The notes under the pieces: model-generated
Database searches by the model: none
Told to the model about the DNA's origin: nothing
Seen by the model: the letters and a program-made list of their open reading frames with translations, nothing else
Assembly (NCBI GenBank): GCA_021432635.1
Contig: MU270116.1
Span: forward strand, 1-64,000
Source of the DNA: Thozetella sp. PMI_491
Lineage: Eukaryota > Ascomycota > Sordariomycetes > Chaetosphaeriales > Chaetosphaeriaceae
Reading direction: 5' to 3'
DNA length: 64,000 nucleotides
In this document: in pieces, positions 47,809 through 57,856 of the stretch
Layout of the letters: each line of letters begins with the position of its first letter
Numbering within the stretch: the stretch's first letter is position 1
Program-made: the position numbers and the translations under genes

Positions 47809-49686
47809 ATGGGCAAGAAGAGAAAGGTACCCCGCTCCTCGGAGCCCAGCGGCCCCCGGGCTGTCGACCCCAAAGACGCCTCGCTCCGGATCCGAAGCTT
47901 CGAGGATGTCGCCGACTCCGAAGACGAGTACCACATGGCCCAGGATCGCATTGACTTCGACGATGAGCCGCGTTCAAAGCGAGCAAGGAGGAAGGAAAGG
48001 GAGGAGGAGTTCCTCGATGTCTCCGACGAGGAGGTCCTAGCCGAAGGTGATTCGGATGACGAGGAGCAGGATGCCGCTCCATCCAAAAAGCCCAAGGCCG
48101 ATGCCGAGCAGTGGGAAGACGAGGAGGAACAAGAAGGAGAAGGGGACGAAGGGTTCTGGGGGTCTTCCAAGAAAGACTACTATAATGCCGACCAGATCGA
48201 AACCGAGGCCGACGCCTTCGAGGAGGAGCAGGAGGCTCGACGCATCCAGGTCAAGAAGCTGGCCAAGATGTCCGAGGCCGACTTTATGTTCGACGAGGCA
48301 GACTGGCTAGCCACGGACGCCGGGAAGGACACTGAGAAGGAAGACGTCGTCACAGAGGTGCTGAAAGAAGCCGAGATCACAGACGACATGGGGCCAGGGG
48401 AGCGGCAAAAGCTCCTGAAGGCAAGGCACCCCGAGTTCGAGCTGCTCGTCGATGAGTTTCGGGAGCTGCATCCTCTCGTTGAGGAGTACAAGAAGGGCGC
48501 CGAGGGCAAGCCTGCTAGATCCCTGGCAGTCGTGAAATACTGGGTCGTCGGCTCATATGTGGCCGCCCTAGCCAGCTACTTTGCCATCCTGACATCACCT
48601 GCCCGGGACACGGAGGGTTCGTCCAGTACGATCGATCCGGCCGACCTGAGGGACCACGAGATCATGAGCACCCTCATGGACTGTCGAGAGGCTTGGCTCA
48701 GGGTCAAGAAGCTGCGTCCTGCCAAATCTGAGGACTTGGGCATGTTGTCGCCACCCGAGGAAGATGATATCGAGGAACTCGAGGTGCCGGTACCCAAGAT
48801 GGCTCGGGAGAGCGCCGAAACCAAGGCCGCTAAGAAGGCGGCGAAGAAGGCCGCCGCAGAGAAGGCTAAGCGGGCCAAGGCTGTTGAGGAGTCTTTGGCT
48901 GACCTCTCATCCCTGCTCAGCCACCCCAAGAAAGTCAAGTCTAGCAAGTCAAAAGACAAGGCTGAGGTGGAAGAAGGAGCCGCTAGTGATGACGACAATG
49001 GCCTTTCGGACTTCGGCGAGGAGGATGCTCTGGATGCCCGTGTCGCCGCCGACAAGGCCAAGCGCAAGAAGTCTCTACGCTTCTACACCAGCCAGATCGT
49101 GCAGAAGGCGAACCGCCGTGCCGAAGCCGGCCGCGACGCAGGCGGCGACAACGACATTCCGTATCGGGAGCGTCTCAGGGACCGTCAGGCCCGCCTCAAC
49201 GCCGAGGCCGAGCGCCGCGGTCAGAAAGGTACCAAGGACGGCGCCGACCTGGGCGGCGATGACGACGAGAGCAACGACGAGGACGCTGCCCTGGCGAACC
49301 GCATGCGCGACGACGAGGACGAGGAGTACTACGACATGGTCGCGCACTCGGCCAAGCGCAAGAAGGAGGACAAGGCAGCGCGACACGAGGCGCTCGCGCG
49401 GGCTGGCCGCGAGGGCCGCGTAGTAGAAGAAGAGACAGTCGGCGAGGACGGCAAGAGGCGTATCACGTACTCGATCTCCAAGAACAAGGGCCTGACGCCG
49501 ATGCGGCGGCGCAAGGACAAGGGCAGCTCGAACCCGCGCCTCAAGAAGCGCCTTGCCTACCAGTCCAAGCAGGTCAAGCAGAAGAGCATGCGGGCCGTCT
49601 ACTCGGGCGGCGAGAGCAAGGGTGGTTACCAGGGCGAGACGAGCGGTATCAAGACGGGCTTGATCAAGAGTGTGAAGTTGAGCTGA
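47809..49686 (+). CDS. sas10: Sas10/Utp3, small-subunit processome protein
   Basis: Nucleolar component of the U3 snoRNP/SSU processome, needed for 18S rRNA processing. Single exon, 625 aa. A basic start (MGKKRKVPR) leads into a long acidic, Glu/Asp-rich segment (to about 170). The Sas10/Utp3/C1D domain follows at about 205-310 (HPEFELLVDEFRELHPLVEEY, ALASYFAILTSPARD, LMDCREAWLRVKKL), then mixed-charge coiled regions. The diagnostic C-terminal Sas10 module follows at about 550-625 (KNKGLTPMRRRKDK, SSNPRLKKRLAYQSKQVKQK), ending SGIKTGLIKSVKLS. It sits head to head with tsc10 and converges on the Gag-like ORF. Confidence 0.96.
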   Translation: MGKKRKVPRSSEPSGPRAVDPKDASLRIRSFEDVADSEDEYHMAQDRIDFDDEPRSKRARRKEREEEFLDVSDEEVLAEGDSDDEEQDAAPSKKPKADAEQWEDEEEQEGEGDEGFWGSSKKDYYNADQIETEADAFEEEQEARRIQVKKLAKMSEADFMFDEADWLATDAGKDTEKEDVVTEVLKEAEITDDMGPGERQKLLKARHPEFELLVDEFRELHPLVEEYKKGAEGKPARSLAVVKYWVVGSYVAALASYFAILTSPARDTEGSSSTIDPADLRDHEIMSTLMDCREAWLRVKKLRPAKSEDLGMLSPPEEDDIEELEVPVPKMARESAETKAAKKAAKKAAAEKAKRAKAVEESLADLSSLLSHPKKVKSSKSKDKAEVEEGAASDDDNGLSDFGEEDALDARVAADKAKRKKSLRFYTSQIVQKANRRAEAGRDAGGDNDIPYRERLRDRQARLNAEAERRGQKGTKDGADLGGDDDESNDEDAALANRMRDDEDEEYYDMVAHSAKRKKEDKAARHEALARAGREGRVVEEETVGEDGKRRITYSISKNKGLTPMRRRKDKGSSNPRLKKRLAYQSKQVKQKSMRAVYSGGESKGGYQGETSGIKTGLIKSVKLS

Positions 49687-49894
49687 TGGGAGTGAAGGAT
49701 AGAAGTTGCCAAAAAGAATCACAGTGCTACTTCCATATAAGCTCGGGATAACTCGTGATAGTGACTGAGTGATGGTGTCTACCTGCTGTACATGAGAGTA
49801 TCGTCTACATGTTCCCTCGGTTCCGCGCCCTTTGGCCCTAGATTGAAGGCGTGCCATCGCTTCCCCGCCGGCTTCCCTCGCGCGACGAGCATCT

Positions 49895-50584
49895 TCAGGT
49901 GCTCCGCAAGTCTTGTTCCATTTTCTCAGCGCACTCGTATACGTATGAATACACCTCCAGATAACTGTCTGTCGCCCGCGTGGACCCAATCATGTCGAAG
50001 CTTATGTAGTCTTGTAGTAATGTGTCGCTCAGTCCTCTGATGAAGCGATCTTGGAAGGCCCGTACCCAGCTCCGATATCCTTCGTTGCCATTCATATCTC
50101 TTGCCTCGGCTTGCCAATGGGGATTCTTAGCGTTCTGCGCCTGAGTCGTTAGGTCCTGGGCCCTTAAGAAGTACTCCCAAAGACTCTCTCTTGGGTTCTG
50201 GGCTAGATTGTCATACGCGTGCAAGATGCCGACGGTTGAGTGGTCAGGAAACCGCGCCCGCAACGCGTCCACCATCTCTGCGGCCTGGAGCTGGCTGGAG
50301 GCGGCGCCAGACGAACCAGCTTGGGCAACCAAGTGGTGCAGTTTGGGCGTTTCGTCCACGAACCGCGCCGCTTCATCCCGCAGGTTCATGTAGATGGCAC
50401 GGATGAAAAGGTTCGGCGGTGGAGGATCCATGCCCACGGCCTCAAAGTCCCATCGGACTCGGTCGATCCAGCGGACCGCAGCGTCCGCGCCGTCGTAGGT
50501 GCCGCAGGTGAGCTGCGGGCGGTGGACGCTGAACGAAGGACTCCACATGCTTGGGGAATGGGATGACGACGGCAGCGCGTCCAT
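49895..50584 (-). CDS. Retrotransposon Gag-like ORF, possibly domesticated or relic
   Basis: Single open frame of 229 aa with GC-rich third positions. The segment CGTYDGADAAVRWIDRVRWDFEAVG followed by FIRAIYMNLRDEAARFV resembles the capsid-type region of LTR-retrotransposon Gag proteins (F-x-G...W-L...A...L-x-G-x-A). Later Leu/Trp-rich helices (LWEYFLRAQDLTTQA, WVRAFQDRFIRGLSDTLLQDYI) fit the same fold. No zinc knuckle, protease, reverse transcriptase or integrase follows, and no LTRs are visible. It may be the remnant of an element or a captured host gene. Its 3' end converges on sas10 (208 bp). The assignment rests on pattern resemblance only. Confidence 0.5.
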   Translation of the reverse strand: MDALPSSSHSPSMWSPSFSVHRPQLTCGTYDGADAAVRWIDRVRWDFEAVGMDPPPPNLFIRAIYMNLRDEAARFVDETPKLHHLVAQAGSSGAASSQLQAAEMVDALRARFPDHSTVGILHAYDNLAQNPRESLWEYFLRAQDLTTQAQNAKNPHWQAEARDMNGNEGYRSWVRAFQDRFIRGLSDTLLQDYISFDMIGSTRATDSYLEVYSYVYECAEKMEQDLRST

Positions 50585-52353
50585 CTATCATGTATCGATT
50601 TTGAGGCTTGTCTTGTCGCGAGGAAACCTCTGAAGGCCGAGGTAGGCGTGGCAATGGGTGAGACGATGGAGATTAGCTTGTTTTTTATAGGCGGCTCTTG
50701 ATCGCGAGATATGCCTTGGCACAACTATGGGTGACAAGGAGGTCGGACTCTCACGAGGTGGCGGTCATCTTTGGTAGAATACGAGGATGTCTATCACGAG
50801 GGTTAGATGAGTTAAAGGTAATGGGGGGATACAGAAGGCGAGCAGAGTCTGATGCTAGGTCTATAAAGGGAGTAGCAACTCACTCAACCAGATTCTGGTA
50901 ACAGTGGCTTGCAGGTTGTTTTGGTTGCTTCAGAGATAGTTGGTTGAAAATTTGCACATGTAGTCTGGAGTGGGAGGTGAGTGAGAGAATGTTTTTCAGT
51001 CTAACATCCTAGAGTTACAATTGCGGTATGAGTGTTGGTCAAGTTGAACAGCCGAGAAGCTTGTATGCCATCCATTGTTCTGACAACAGAATACAACTCC
51101 AGGTTGTTAGCGTGGGAATGAAAAGGCCACGGAAGAGTGAAAATTAACAATTGATCCAGATACCAGAGCTTATAGTAACGAGGGGCCAGTAAGCTTGCGT
51201 CGCCCAAATAGCCACTGAGGCTGCCCTTGTAAATATACAAATACGGGGAGCGGCTGCCTTCAGCTAGGGAGCGAGCACGGCAGCTCCCATCACGAGCTTC
51301 AGCTACGGCTTCAATCCACTTGTTGAACTTCACATTCTTTAAGGAGATTGGAGTCGTTCAACGCCACTACGGGGCCTACGATCCATTCCCCGTGAACACG
51401 ATCAAAGGCTTGAGGTCTCGTCGGACCTTTGAAGCTAATCCCACACGCGTGCCCCTGTGCTTGACTTACGTTCCTAGGGAGCTTATTGGATCCTCGTCGT
51501 GGCAATCATGGTATGGGGGCGCGTGTGGATGCAACCGGCACTGAGCGCTCCGCATCAATAGGGCCAGTGCCTAGGGAATAGAAAAACGAATCTAGCCGTT
51601 TATCTAGTGGCTTTGAGGCATCAAACCTGAGAGTTAGGTGGGTCTAGTAGCAGAAGCTACCAAAGTACCACAAATAATTACTAGATCTTCCATACTGGGT
51701 TTTTTATTATTTTATTTTTATTTTTTTGCTGATTAGCCGTCCAGCTGGTCTAGATCGGCTGGTATAACTGGGTCAACTGGTTAACTCGCCTCTGTCTCGT
51801 TCCAAGCTAACAAACGCCGAAGAGAGGGAATGGATTATACTGTATCTGCATTTCGAAACGAAGCTCGGGAGCTTGCTTCTCCCAACCTAATCGGAACCCT
51901 GCATAAGTCTGGCACCTGTACCGAGGGCTTTATGCCGGCTGCACTTCTCGGCTCTCAGCTCCCCTTTAGCACCCCCACATCTACCCCAGAAATTTGCTTG
52001 ATTGGAAGTGGGGGCTTCGGCGTCGGCACTACACGCCAAGCAGGATGGACCTAGCTGACGCCATTGTAATGGAAATGGAATGACTGCTTTATCTTGAATT
52101 GGAGTTTTTTTTTTTTTCTTCCCTTGCCGCCTCCCCTCCCACCCCCGATCTCGCTTTCCCTTCCTCGACGCGGGTGAGTCAAGGACGGGTCGCTCTACTG
52201 TTCATACACCTTAGCTCTGGGGTTTTTTGTCTTTCCTGTACTTTAATACTTTTCTTACTTCTCTCATCTTCTTAGACCCTGGCGCTGATCATCTCGAACC
52301 GAGAATTGCGGATAACATCGGTTTTTTCTTCGATTTCTTTGCCCCCCCCCCCC
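50585..52353. other. AT-richer intergenic region, possible element remnant
   Basis: 1.8 kb with visibly lower GC content than its surroundings and long T/A stretches (near 51699-51730). No LTRs or recognisable domains. One small unassigned frame at 51001-51333 is listed separately. The right end, up to a run of 12 C at 52342-52353, is the upstream side of the PQ-loop gene. Confidence 0.4.
51001..51333 (-). CDS. Unassigned small ORF
   Basis: 110-codon frame, MKFNKWIEAVAEARDG...LVVRT-like tail. The frame just upstream (51311-51505) reads SFKGPTRPQAFDRVHGEWIVGPVVALNDSNLL and could have been continuous with it before a frameshift. I do not recognise a family. It lies next to the Gag-like ORF in AT-richer DNA, so a broken gene or element fragment is possible. 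Confidence 0.2.
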   Translation of the reverse strand: MKFNKWIEAVAEARDGSCRARSLAEGSRSPYLYIYKGSLSGYLGDASLLAPRYYKLWYLDQLLIFTLPWPFHSHANNLELYSVVRTMDGIQASRLFNLTNTHTAIVTLGC

Positions 52354-52468
52354 NNNNNNNNNNNNNNNNNNNNNNNNNNNNNNNNNNNNNNNNNNNNNNN
52401 NNNNNNNNNNNNNNNNNNNNNNNNNNNNNNNNNNNNNNNNNNNNNNNNNNNNNNNNNNNNNNNNNNNN
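52354..52468. other. Assembly gap (115 N)
   Basis: Run of 115 undetermined bases immediately after 12 C, ending 11 bp upstream of the PQ-loop gene start codon. It probably reflects a homopolymer that sequencing could not cross. Confidence 0.99.
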
Positions 52469-52479
52469 CCTTTCCAAGT

Positions 52480-53657
52480 ATGGCACCGCCAACGGGGCCC
52501 CTCAACCTCGACGTCGAGGCGATATCCGGGATCTGCGGGTAAGTACCAGGGAAGAATCCCGCATATCTCGCTCAATTGGCTCACCAAAGCTCGTTCCGCC
52601 TAGGTCCATCTCCATTGCCTGCTGGGTCGTTGTCTTTTCCCCGCAGATCGTCGAAAACTTTCGACGGAGTAGCGCGGAAGGCCTTTCGATCCAGTTCATC
52701 ATTGTCTGGCTGCTTGGAGATGTCTTCAACATTCTTGGGGCCGTCTTACAGGGCGTGCTACCCACCATGATCATCCTCGCCATCTACTACACCATCGCCG
52801 ACGTCGTGCTCCTCTGCCAGTGCTTCTACTACCGCGGCTTCACATGGAAGGACGACATTTCCCCCCCGGCACGCAAGCCGTCGAAGCCTCATCGACGGGT
52901 CCCCGATGAGCAAACCCGTCTCCTTCCCAACGGCCCGGACCTCGCCAACTACGAGCGACACGAACGCCGGGGCTCGGACTGGTCGAACCTGGAGCACTTG
53001 TCTCCTGCCATGCCGCTTGTGACCGATGCCGCCCCTCCCGCGACCCCACGGTCCTTTACCGTCCTCCAGAATGTGGCGTTCAACACAGTGGCCGTCTTGA
53101 TGGTGTGCACGGCAGGGGTGGCCGGTTGGTGGTTGAGCCGTGGGTACGCACACGATGATGCGCCGCAGCAGCCGGGGGACCATGGGCAGAACGAGCAAAA
53201 AGAGGTCCTCACCATCAATGTCTTGGGCCAGGTATTCGGATGGTTGTGCGCAGTCCTGTACCTGGGTTCCCGTCTACCCCAGCTGCTGCTGAACTACAGG
53301 CGCAAGTCGACCGAAGGCGTGAGCATGCTCTTCTTCTTGTTCGCGTGCCTGGGCAACCTGACATACGTGCTATCCATTTTCGCCTTTGAGCCAAGGTGCC
53401 AGGAGGCGCAGTGCCAGCCCGGCGAGGCGGCGGCCATCTACGGACAGTACATGCTGGTCAATCTCTCGTGGCTGGCGGGCAGTGCTGGGACGCTACTGCT
53501 CGATCTCGGCATTTTTGTGCAGTTCTTCCTGTACAACAAGGCCGACCCCGACTCCGACGAGGAGGAGGGCTCGGACCATGACGGCGAGTCCGACGAGGAC
53601 GATGAATGGGATCAGCGACCCGTGTTGGAGCGTGGCACCTCGGATATCGGACCATAA
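52480..53657 (+). CDS. PQ-loop repeat transporter (lysosomal/vacuolar basic amino acid type)
   Basis: Two exons, 52480-52538 and 52604-53657, with a 65-nt intron, give 370 aa. The first exon encodes MAPPTGPLNLDVEAISGICG. Joined, it continues SISIACWVVVFSPQIVENF. There are two PQ-loop repeats: SPQIVENFRRSSAEGLS (about 30-46) and LPQLLLNYRRKSTEGVS (about 245-262). They sit among about seven membrane segments. A hydrophilic loop (about 105-175) and an acidic C-terminal tail (DSDEEEGSDHDGESDEDDE) face the cytosol by family rule. Homologues are yeast Ypq1-3/Rtc2 and human PQLC2, exporters of cationic amino acids from the vacuole or lysosome. Substrate is inferred by family only. The leader is cut by the assembly gap, so an upstream exon cannot be excluded. 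Confidence 0.9.
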
Positions 53658-54107
53658 CGTCGACCCTACATCATTTTCATCTCTCCTCTTGTCTTGCATG
53701 AACAGGTATCTAAAATTTTTGTATCGGGCACGGCTTGGGGGCATCATACACAGGCTTTGAGGGGAAAAAAATTATATCAAAGGTTTGGAAAAATGGGGAT
53801 ATGGTCTTGTAAGCCATAGCATACATTGGTCGCCGACCACGGGGAAAACAAAAACTAGGGCTAGAAATACAGGCGTCTCAAGACGAACCAACTTAAGATA
53901 TACGGCAATACGGTCTTTCCCGAGTACTTGGCAATGAAATAAGAATTCCGGACCACCTTGGTAGAACTATCTAGAGTCTCGAGCTAGAGATACCTAGGAT
54001 CAACTCGTTCTGAGATGGAGGTATTAGTGTGCGCCATGACCTCAACTGTCTTCTTTCTCGGTTCCTTTTCTGGCCATCTATGCTCTTTTTTTTCTGTGCC
54101 GGCTGCT
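53658..54107. other. Convergent 3' region
   Basis: 450 bp between the 3' ends of the PQ-loop gene and the MFS gene. AT-richer, no gene seen. Confidence 0.6.
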
Positions 54108-55711
54108 TTACAGCCAACCAAGCTTACGCCAAACGAATGAGCCTCCGCCTAAGAGAGCAGTGACCCCGGTGTAAGCAATCAATGTGCCGTAGCCGCTTCC
54201 ATAGCCACCGAAGCCCTGCCCCAGCCATGGGGATCCCTTGACTAGTGCCTCGCTGAGCGGACCGGAGATCACATTGCCTAGGCCCCGACCGGCGGCCAAG
54301 AACCCAAACACCATACTGGGATCCACGCTGTTCGCCGAGCCCGTAGTCATGCCCTCCCGGTCCGAGCCATCTGCGGCGGGCCTCGGCTTGGCCATCTCCT
54401 TCATGACCCCTGGCCAGGCCGAGGTGAAGGAACCGGCGAACAGGCCGTAAACGACGCAGAAGAGATACAGCACCCCAAGGTTCACCGAGAACCCCCAGAG
54501 CAGGAAGGTGCCGAGCGTTGCGCCGATAGTCGACACCAGGATGCAGGTGGTGACGTGGAATCGGTCGCTCAGGAAGCCCATTGCCACGCAGCCGAAGACG
54601 GAGGCGACGTTGACCAGCAGAACAGTCAGGGCGCTGGGGACGGAGCCGGCACCGAGCACGCTGCGCGCGAAGGAGGGAAGATAGATGCCCGGGAGGAAGA
54701 AGCCTGTGGCCTCCACGACGTTTGCCAGTTGATAGAGGACGAAGGTGGGGCTCAAGAGGAAGCGGAGGTTGACCGGCTTGCGGTGGGTGGCGGCCGACAC
54801 GGGCAGGCGGGGCTTGATGAAGTAGACGAGGGGTGCGGTGGAGGCGAACAGGACGCCGGACCAGATCTGCAAGGTGATGCGGAAGCCGAAGCGCTCGAGG
54901 AGGTACTCGAGGAACAATGGCAGGACGACGCCGGCCAGGCCGGTGCCTGACCACATGATGCCGTAGGCAAGGCCCTTGCGGCGGACGAACCACTCATCGA
55001 GGTAGATGATGCAGGGGGAGTAGGTGGTGCAGCCGCCGATGGCAAAGAGGATGCCTTGAGTGACAATGAGCTGCGGCACCGTGTTGGAGAGCGAGCTCAG
55101 GCCGATGCTGAGACACATTATGGTGAGGCCGATCATCGGCGTCCAGCGGCCCTGGCGCGGGAAGAGCTTGAGCAGGGCCATGTTGAGAGGCGCCGAGAGG
55201 TACATGATCCCCTAGCAGAGAAGTTGATAGTCAGAGAGACGCCAGTAACCGGGCCGAGCCGTAAGCCATATCAAACGTACCATGGCGCAGGTGCCGATGA
55301 CGGCGATGTTGTCGGAGCCGGCGAACGGCTCATGGGAGCTGTAATAATCCTGGAACACGCCGAAGGCGAACGGGAATCCTAGATAGCATCCTCGCGTCAG
55401 CCCCTAGCGCCTGTTTGCGCAGCAGAAAACCCGACCAAGATGGCGCGGCGTCGACAGCTGGTGAACATCAAGCGGAACATACCCCACACGAGCCCCTCGA
55501 TCATGAAGCAGGCCGCCAGGAAGAGCCACGCGTCTTTCCCGCCATCGACGGGCGGCAGGGAGAACTCGTGGCGCGGGTCATGCGGCTCGACCGCCGTCTC
55601 GTCCGCCTGGACGGAGCTCGAGTCGCGGCGCTGCGACGCGGCCGAAGATACGGGCAGCGACGACGGCAGCGACGCGGCCTGCAGCTCAATTGCTGATGTC
55701 TCGGCGGACAT
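54108..55711 (-). CDS. MFS transporter, monocarboxylate-porter (MCT) type
   Basis: Three exons: 55483-55711, 55281-55378, 54108-55211. The introns are 104 and 69 nt, and the product is 476 aa. The cytosolic N-terminus (about 1-55, Ser/Ala-rich) is followed by 12 predicted membrane segments. The first segment is split by intron 1, in LVWG-FPFAFGVFQDYYSS. The loop with YLDEWFVRRKGLAYGIMWSGTGLAG is the fungal MCT-family signature near TM4-5, and the central loop (HRKPVNLRFLLSPTF) separates the two halves. The second half ends SFVWRKLGWL. Fungal members are plasma-membrane or vacuolar carriers of monocarboxylates or riboflavin. No substrate can be assigned. Confidence 0.9.
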
Positions 55712-56771
55712 GGTGTTGCAGATAACACACCGGAAGTGAGTACGTTGTTTATCGGGTTCTCCTATTTTTGGTCAACAAAGAGAAACCGCTGAAAAGGAGA
55801 AAGGAAAAAAAAGAAGAAAAATAATCAGTGCCGGCCCGGAACTAACACTCGAATGGCCGAATACACGGGAGAAATATGTAGACCGTTTGCGTACCTCCCA
55901 ATTCCATGGCCGGCTCTCGGAGCTGTCTCCACATGGTGCGCCCTGTTGGCGATTCCCTGATTGCTCGAGTCAGGAAGCCAGGAACCGGAATCGAAGAGAG
56001 GGCCCGTCGTATACAGTCCATCTCTGTCTAGTGCGATTAGTGATCTTCGCTGCTCACATAAAATGGCCGATGATATGCGCCCGAAGCCGTCGCACGCCAT
56101 TCAGGGATCGCTTTCAGAGGCATATTTGTTACTGGTTAACAACTATTTCGTATATAACTAAATATGGATCGGATGGTGGGAACCGCCTTGGGTCAAGGTA
56201 GCTTAGGTATGTATCTCTAAGGTAGGTAGGTAGGCAGGTTCACAACTTGCTGCGTGGAATGGCCCCGTCTTGTCGCCCTGATCCACTCGTATAACTAACT
56301 GCACCTGCTGGTAACCCAGCTGTCCTCGAAATGGCGTGCCGATTGGGGACTACGTCTAAACCTGGAAACCTGAAAGCCCATCCTATCCTAGACATTTTAT
56401 TAACTAACTAGCTTGCAACTACTCTTGGAGCTCAGAGAGCCCGGATGTGGGGTCTTCTGCCGAGGCCGAGGTAACTCGTTTTCCCCAGCTTTTGCCGGCG
56501 CTTGGGTGTGGGGTCGGGAACCACTCGGTTTCGCCCCGGGAATTCCGCCTCCGCGTCCAGACGGCCGGGACCCATTGGCTTCAGCCTCGGTGTAAAGCGT
56601 GCTTCCTCTTTCTGTAGTTGCTTTCTTCCTATCTTCAGCAGGCGCGTGTACATTTCTTAGGCGATCTATATACGCATTGAGTATTCCTCCGCGCGTGAAA
56701 GCCACCGCACACGTATATACACCCAGGCATACACCTACACACGAACCAGCAGGACCTTCGGGCGAGACACA
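55712..56771. promoter_or_regulatory. Divergent intergenic region, MFS gene / eci1
   Basis: 1.06 kb between genes transcribed apart. A GGTAGGTAGGTAGG run lies near 56222. No gene seen. Confidence 0.5.
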
Positions 56772-57689
56772 ATGGCGGACCAGCAGCAGCAGCAGTCGGC
56801 GATTAGCGTCGAGTACAAGGGACGGGTGGCCATCATCACCATCGACAACACAAAGAAGCTCAACGCTCTTACCCCGGACCAGTACTACCGCCTGGCTCAG
56901 ACCCTTAGGGAAGTGGCGACCCACGATGAGGTCTTCATCACGCTTCTGATCGGCAAGGGCCGTTTCTTCTCCGCGTACGTCGTCCCCCCCCCCCCCCCCC
57001 CTCTTCTTTTCTACGCCTCATTCTGAGAGGACCGGACTGACATGCGAGACCCACGGCGTAGCGGCGCAGACGTCTCGCTCTCGCGCGCCCTGCCCGAAGG
57101 CACCGACGTGCATCTGCACTGGCTGCGCACCTTCGCGGCCTTCAACCTCAACAGCACGCACGCCTTCTACTCGCACCCCAAGATCCTGGTGGTCGGGCTC
57201 AACGGGCCCGTGGTCGGCCTGTCGGCGGCGCTGATAGGCTTCGCCGACTTCATCTACGCCGCCCCGCACACCTTCTTGCTGACGCCCTTCAGCTCGCTCG
57301 GCCTGGTGGCCGAGGGCGGCGCGTCGCGCGGCCTCGTGCAGCGCCTGGGCGTCAGCAAGGCCAACGAGGCCCTCATCATGAGCAAACGCATCCCCATCGA
57401 GGACCTGGCCTCCACGGGCTTCGTCAACAAGGTCTTTGACTCGGTCCGCCCTGGCGAAGACGCAAAGTTCCGCGAGCTGGTGCTGCGCGAGATCGACGAC
57501 CGCCTCGGCGCCCACCTGGTCGGCGACAGCCTGCTCGGCATCAAGGAGCTGATTCGCAAGCCGGAGCGCGACTTCCTCGACGGCCAGGGCTCGCGGGAGG
57601 TGTTTGCTGGCCTGGATAGGTTCATGTCTGGCGTGCCGCAGGCCGAATTCGCAAAGATCGCGAGCGGACAGAAGCGGCATAAGCTGTGA
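56772..57689 (+). CDS. eci1: Peroxisomal enoyl-CoA isomerase/hydratase (Eci1-like)
   Basis: Crotonase-fold enzyme probably shifting or hydrating enoyl-CoA double bonds in peroxisomal beta-oxidation of unsaturated fatty acids. Two exons, 56772-56974 and 57062-57689, give 276 aa. The intron is 87 nt and contains a run of 17 C. The joint restores the oxyanion-hole motif GRFFSAGADVS. The second oxyanion segment is KILVVGLNGPVVGLSAAL, and the candidate catalytic Glu lies in SSLGLVAEGGASRG. The C-terminus is RHKL, so the last three residues HKL fit a PTS1 variant like the HRL of yeast Eci1. Delta3,delta2-enoyl-CoA isomerase is preferred over hydratase because of the single Glu and the HKL tail. It converges on cog1. 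Confidence 0.88.
56984..57000. repeat. Poly-C homopolymer, 17 nt, in eci1 intron
   Basis: Seventeen C immediately downstream of the eci1 5' splice site. Confidence 0.9.
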
Positions 57690-57856
57690 GATGGCGGGGG
57701 AAGAAGCTTTTATTGAGAAAAAGGCCGTCTCTCTGAGCACATGTGTGATCTAAATATACCATGTATTTTTTTGGGTTCTTACCCTCTATGCCCTTCTGAC
57801 GCCCCGTGCCAACCCCCTTGGGGGGGATCGTATGTCTTCATGTCTCATGGGTATCA

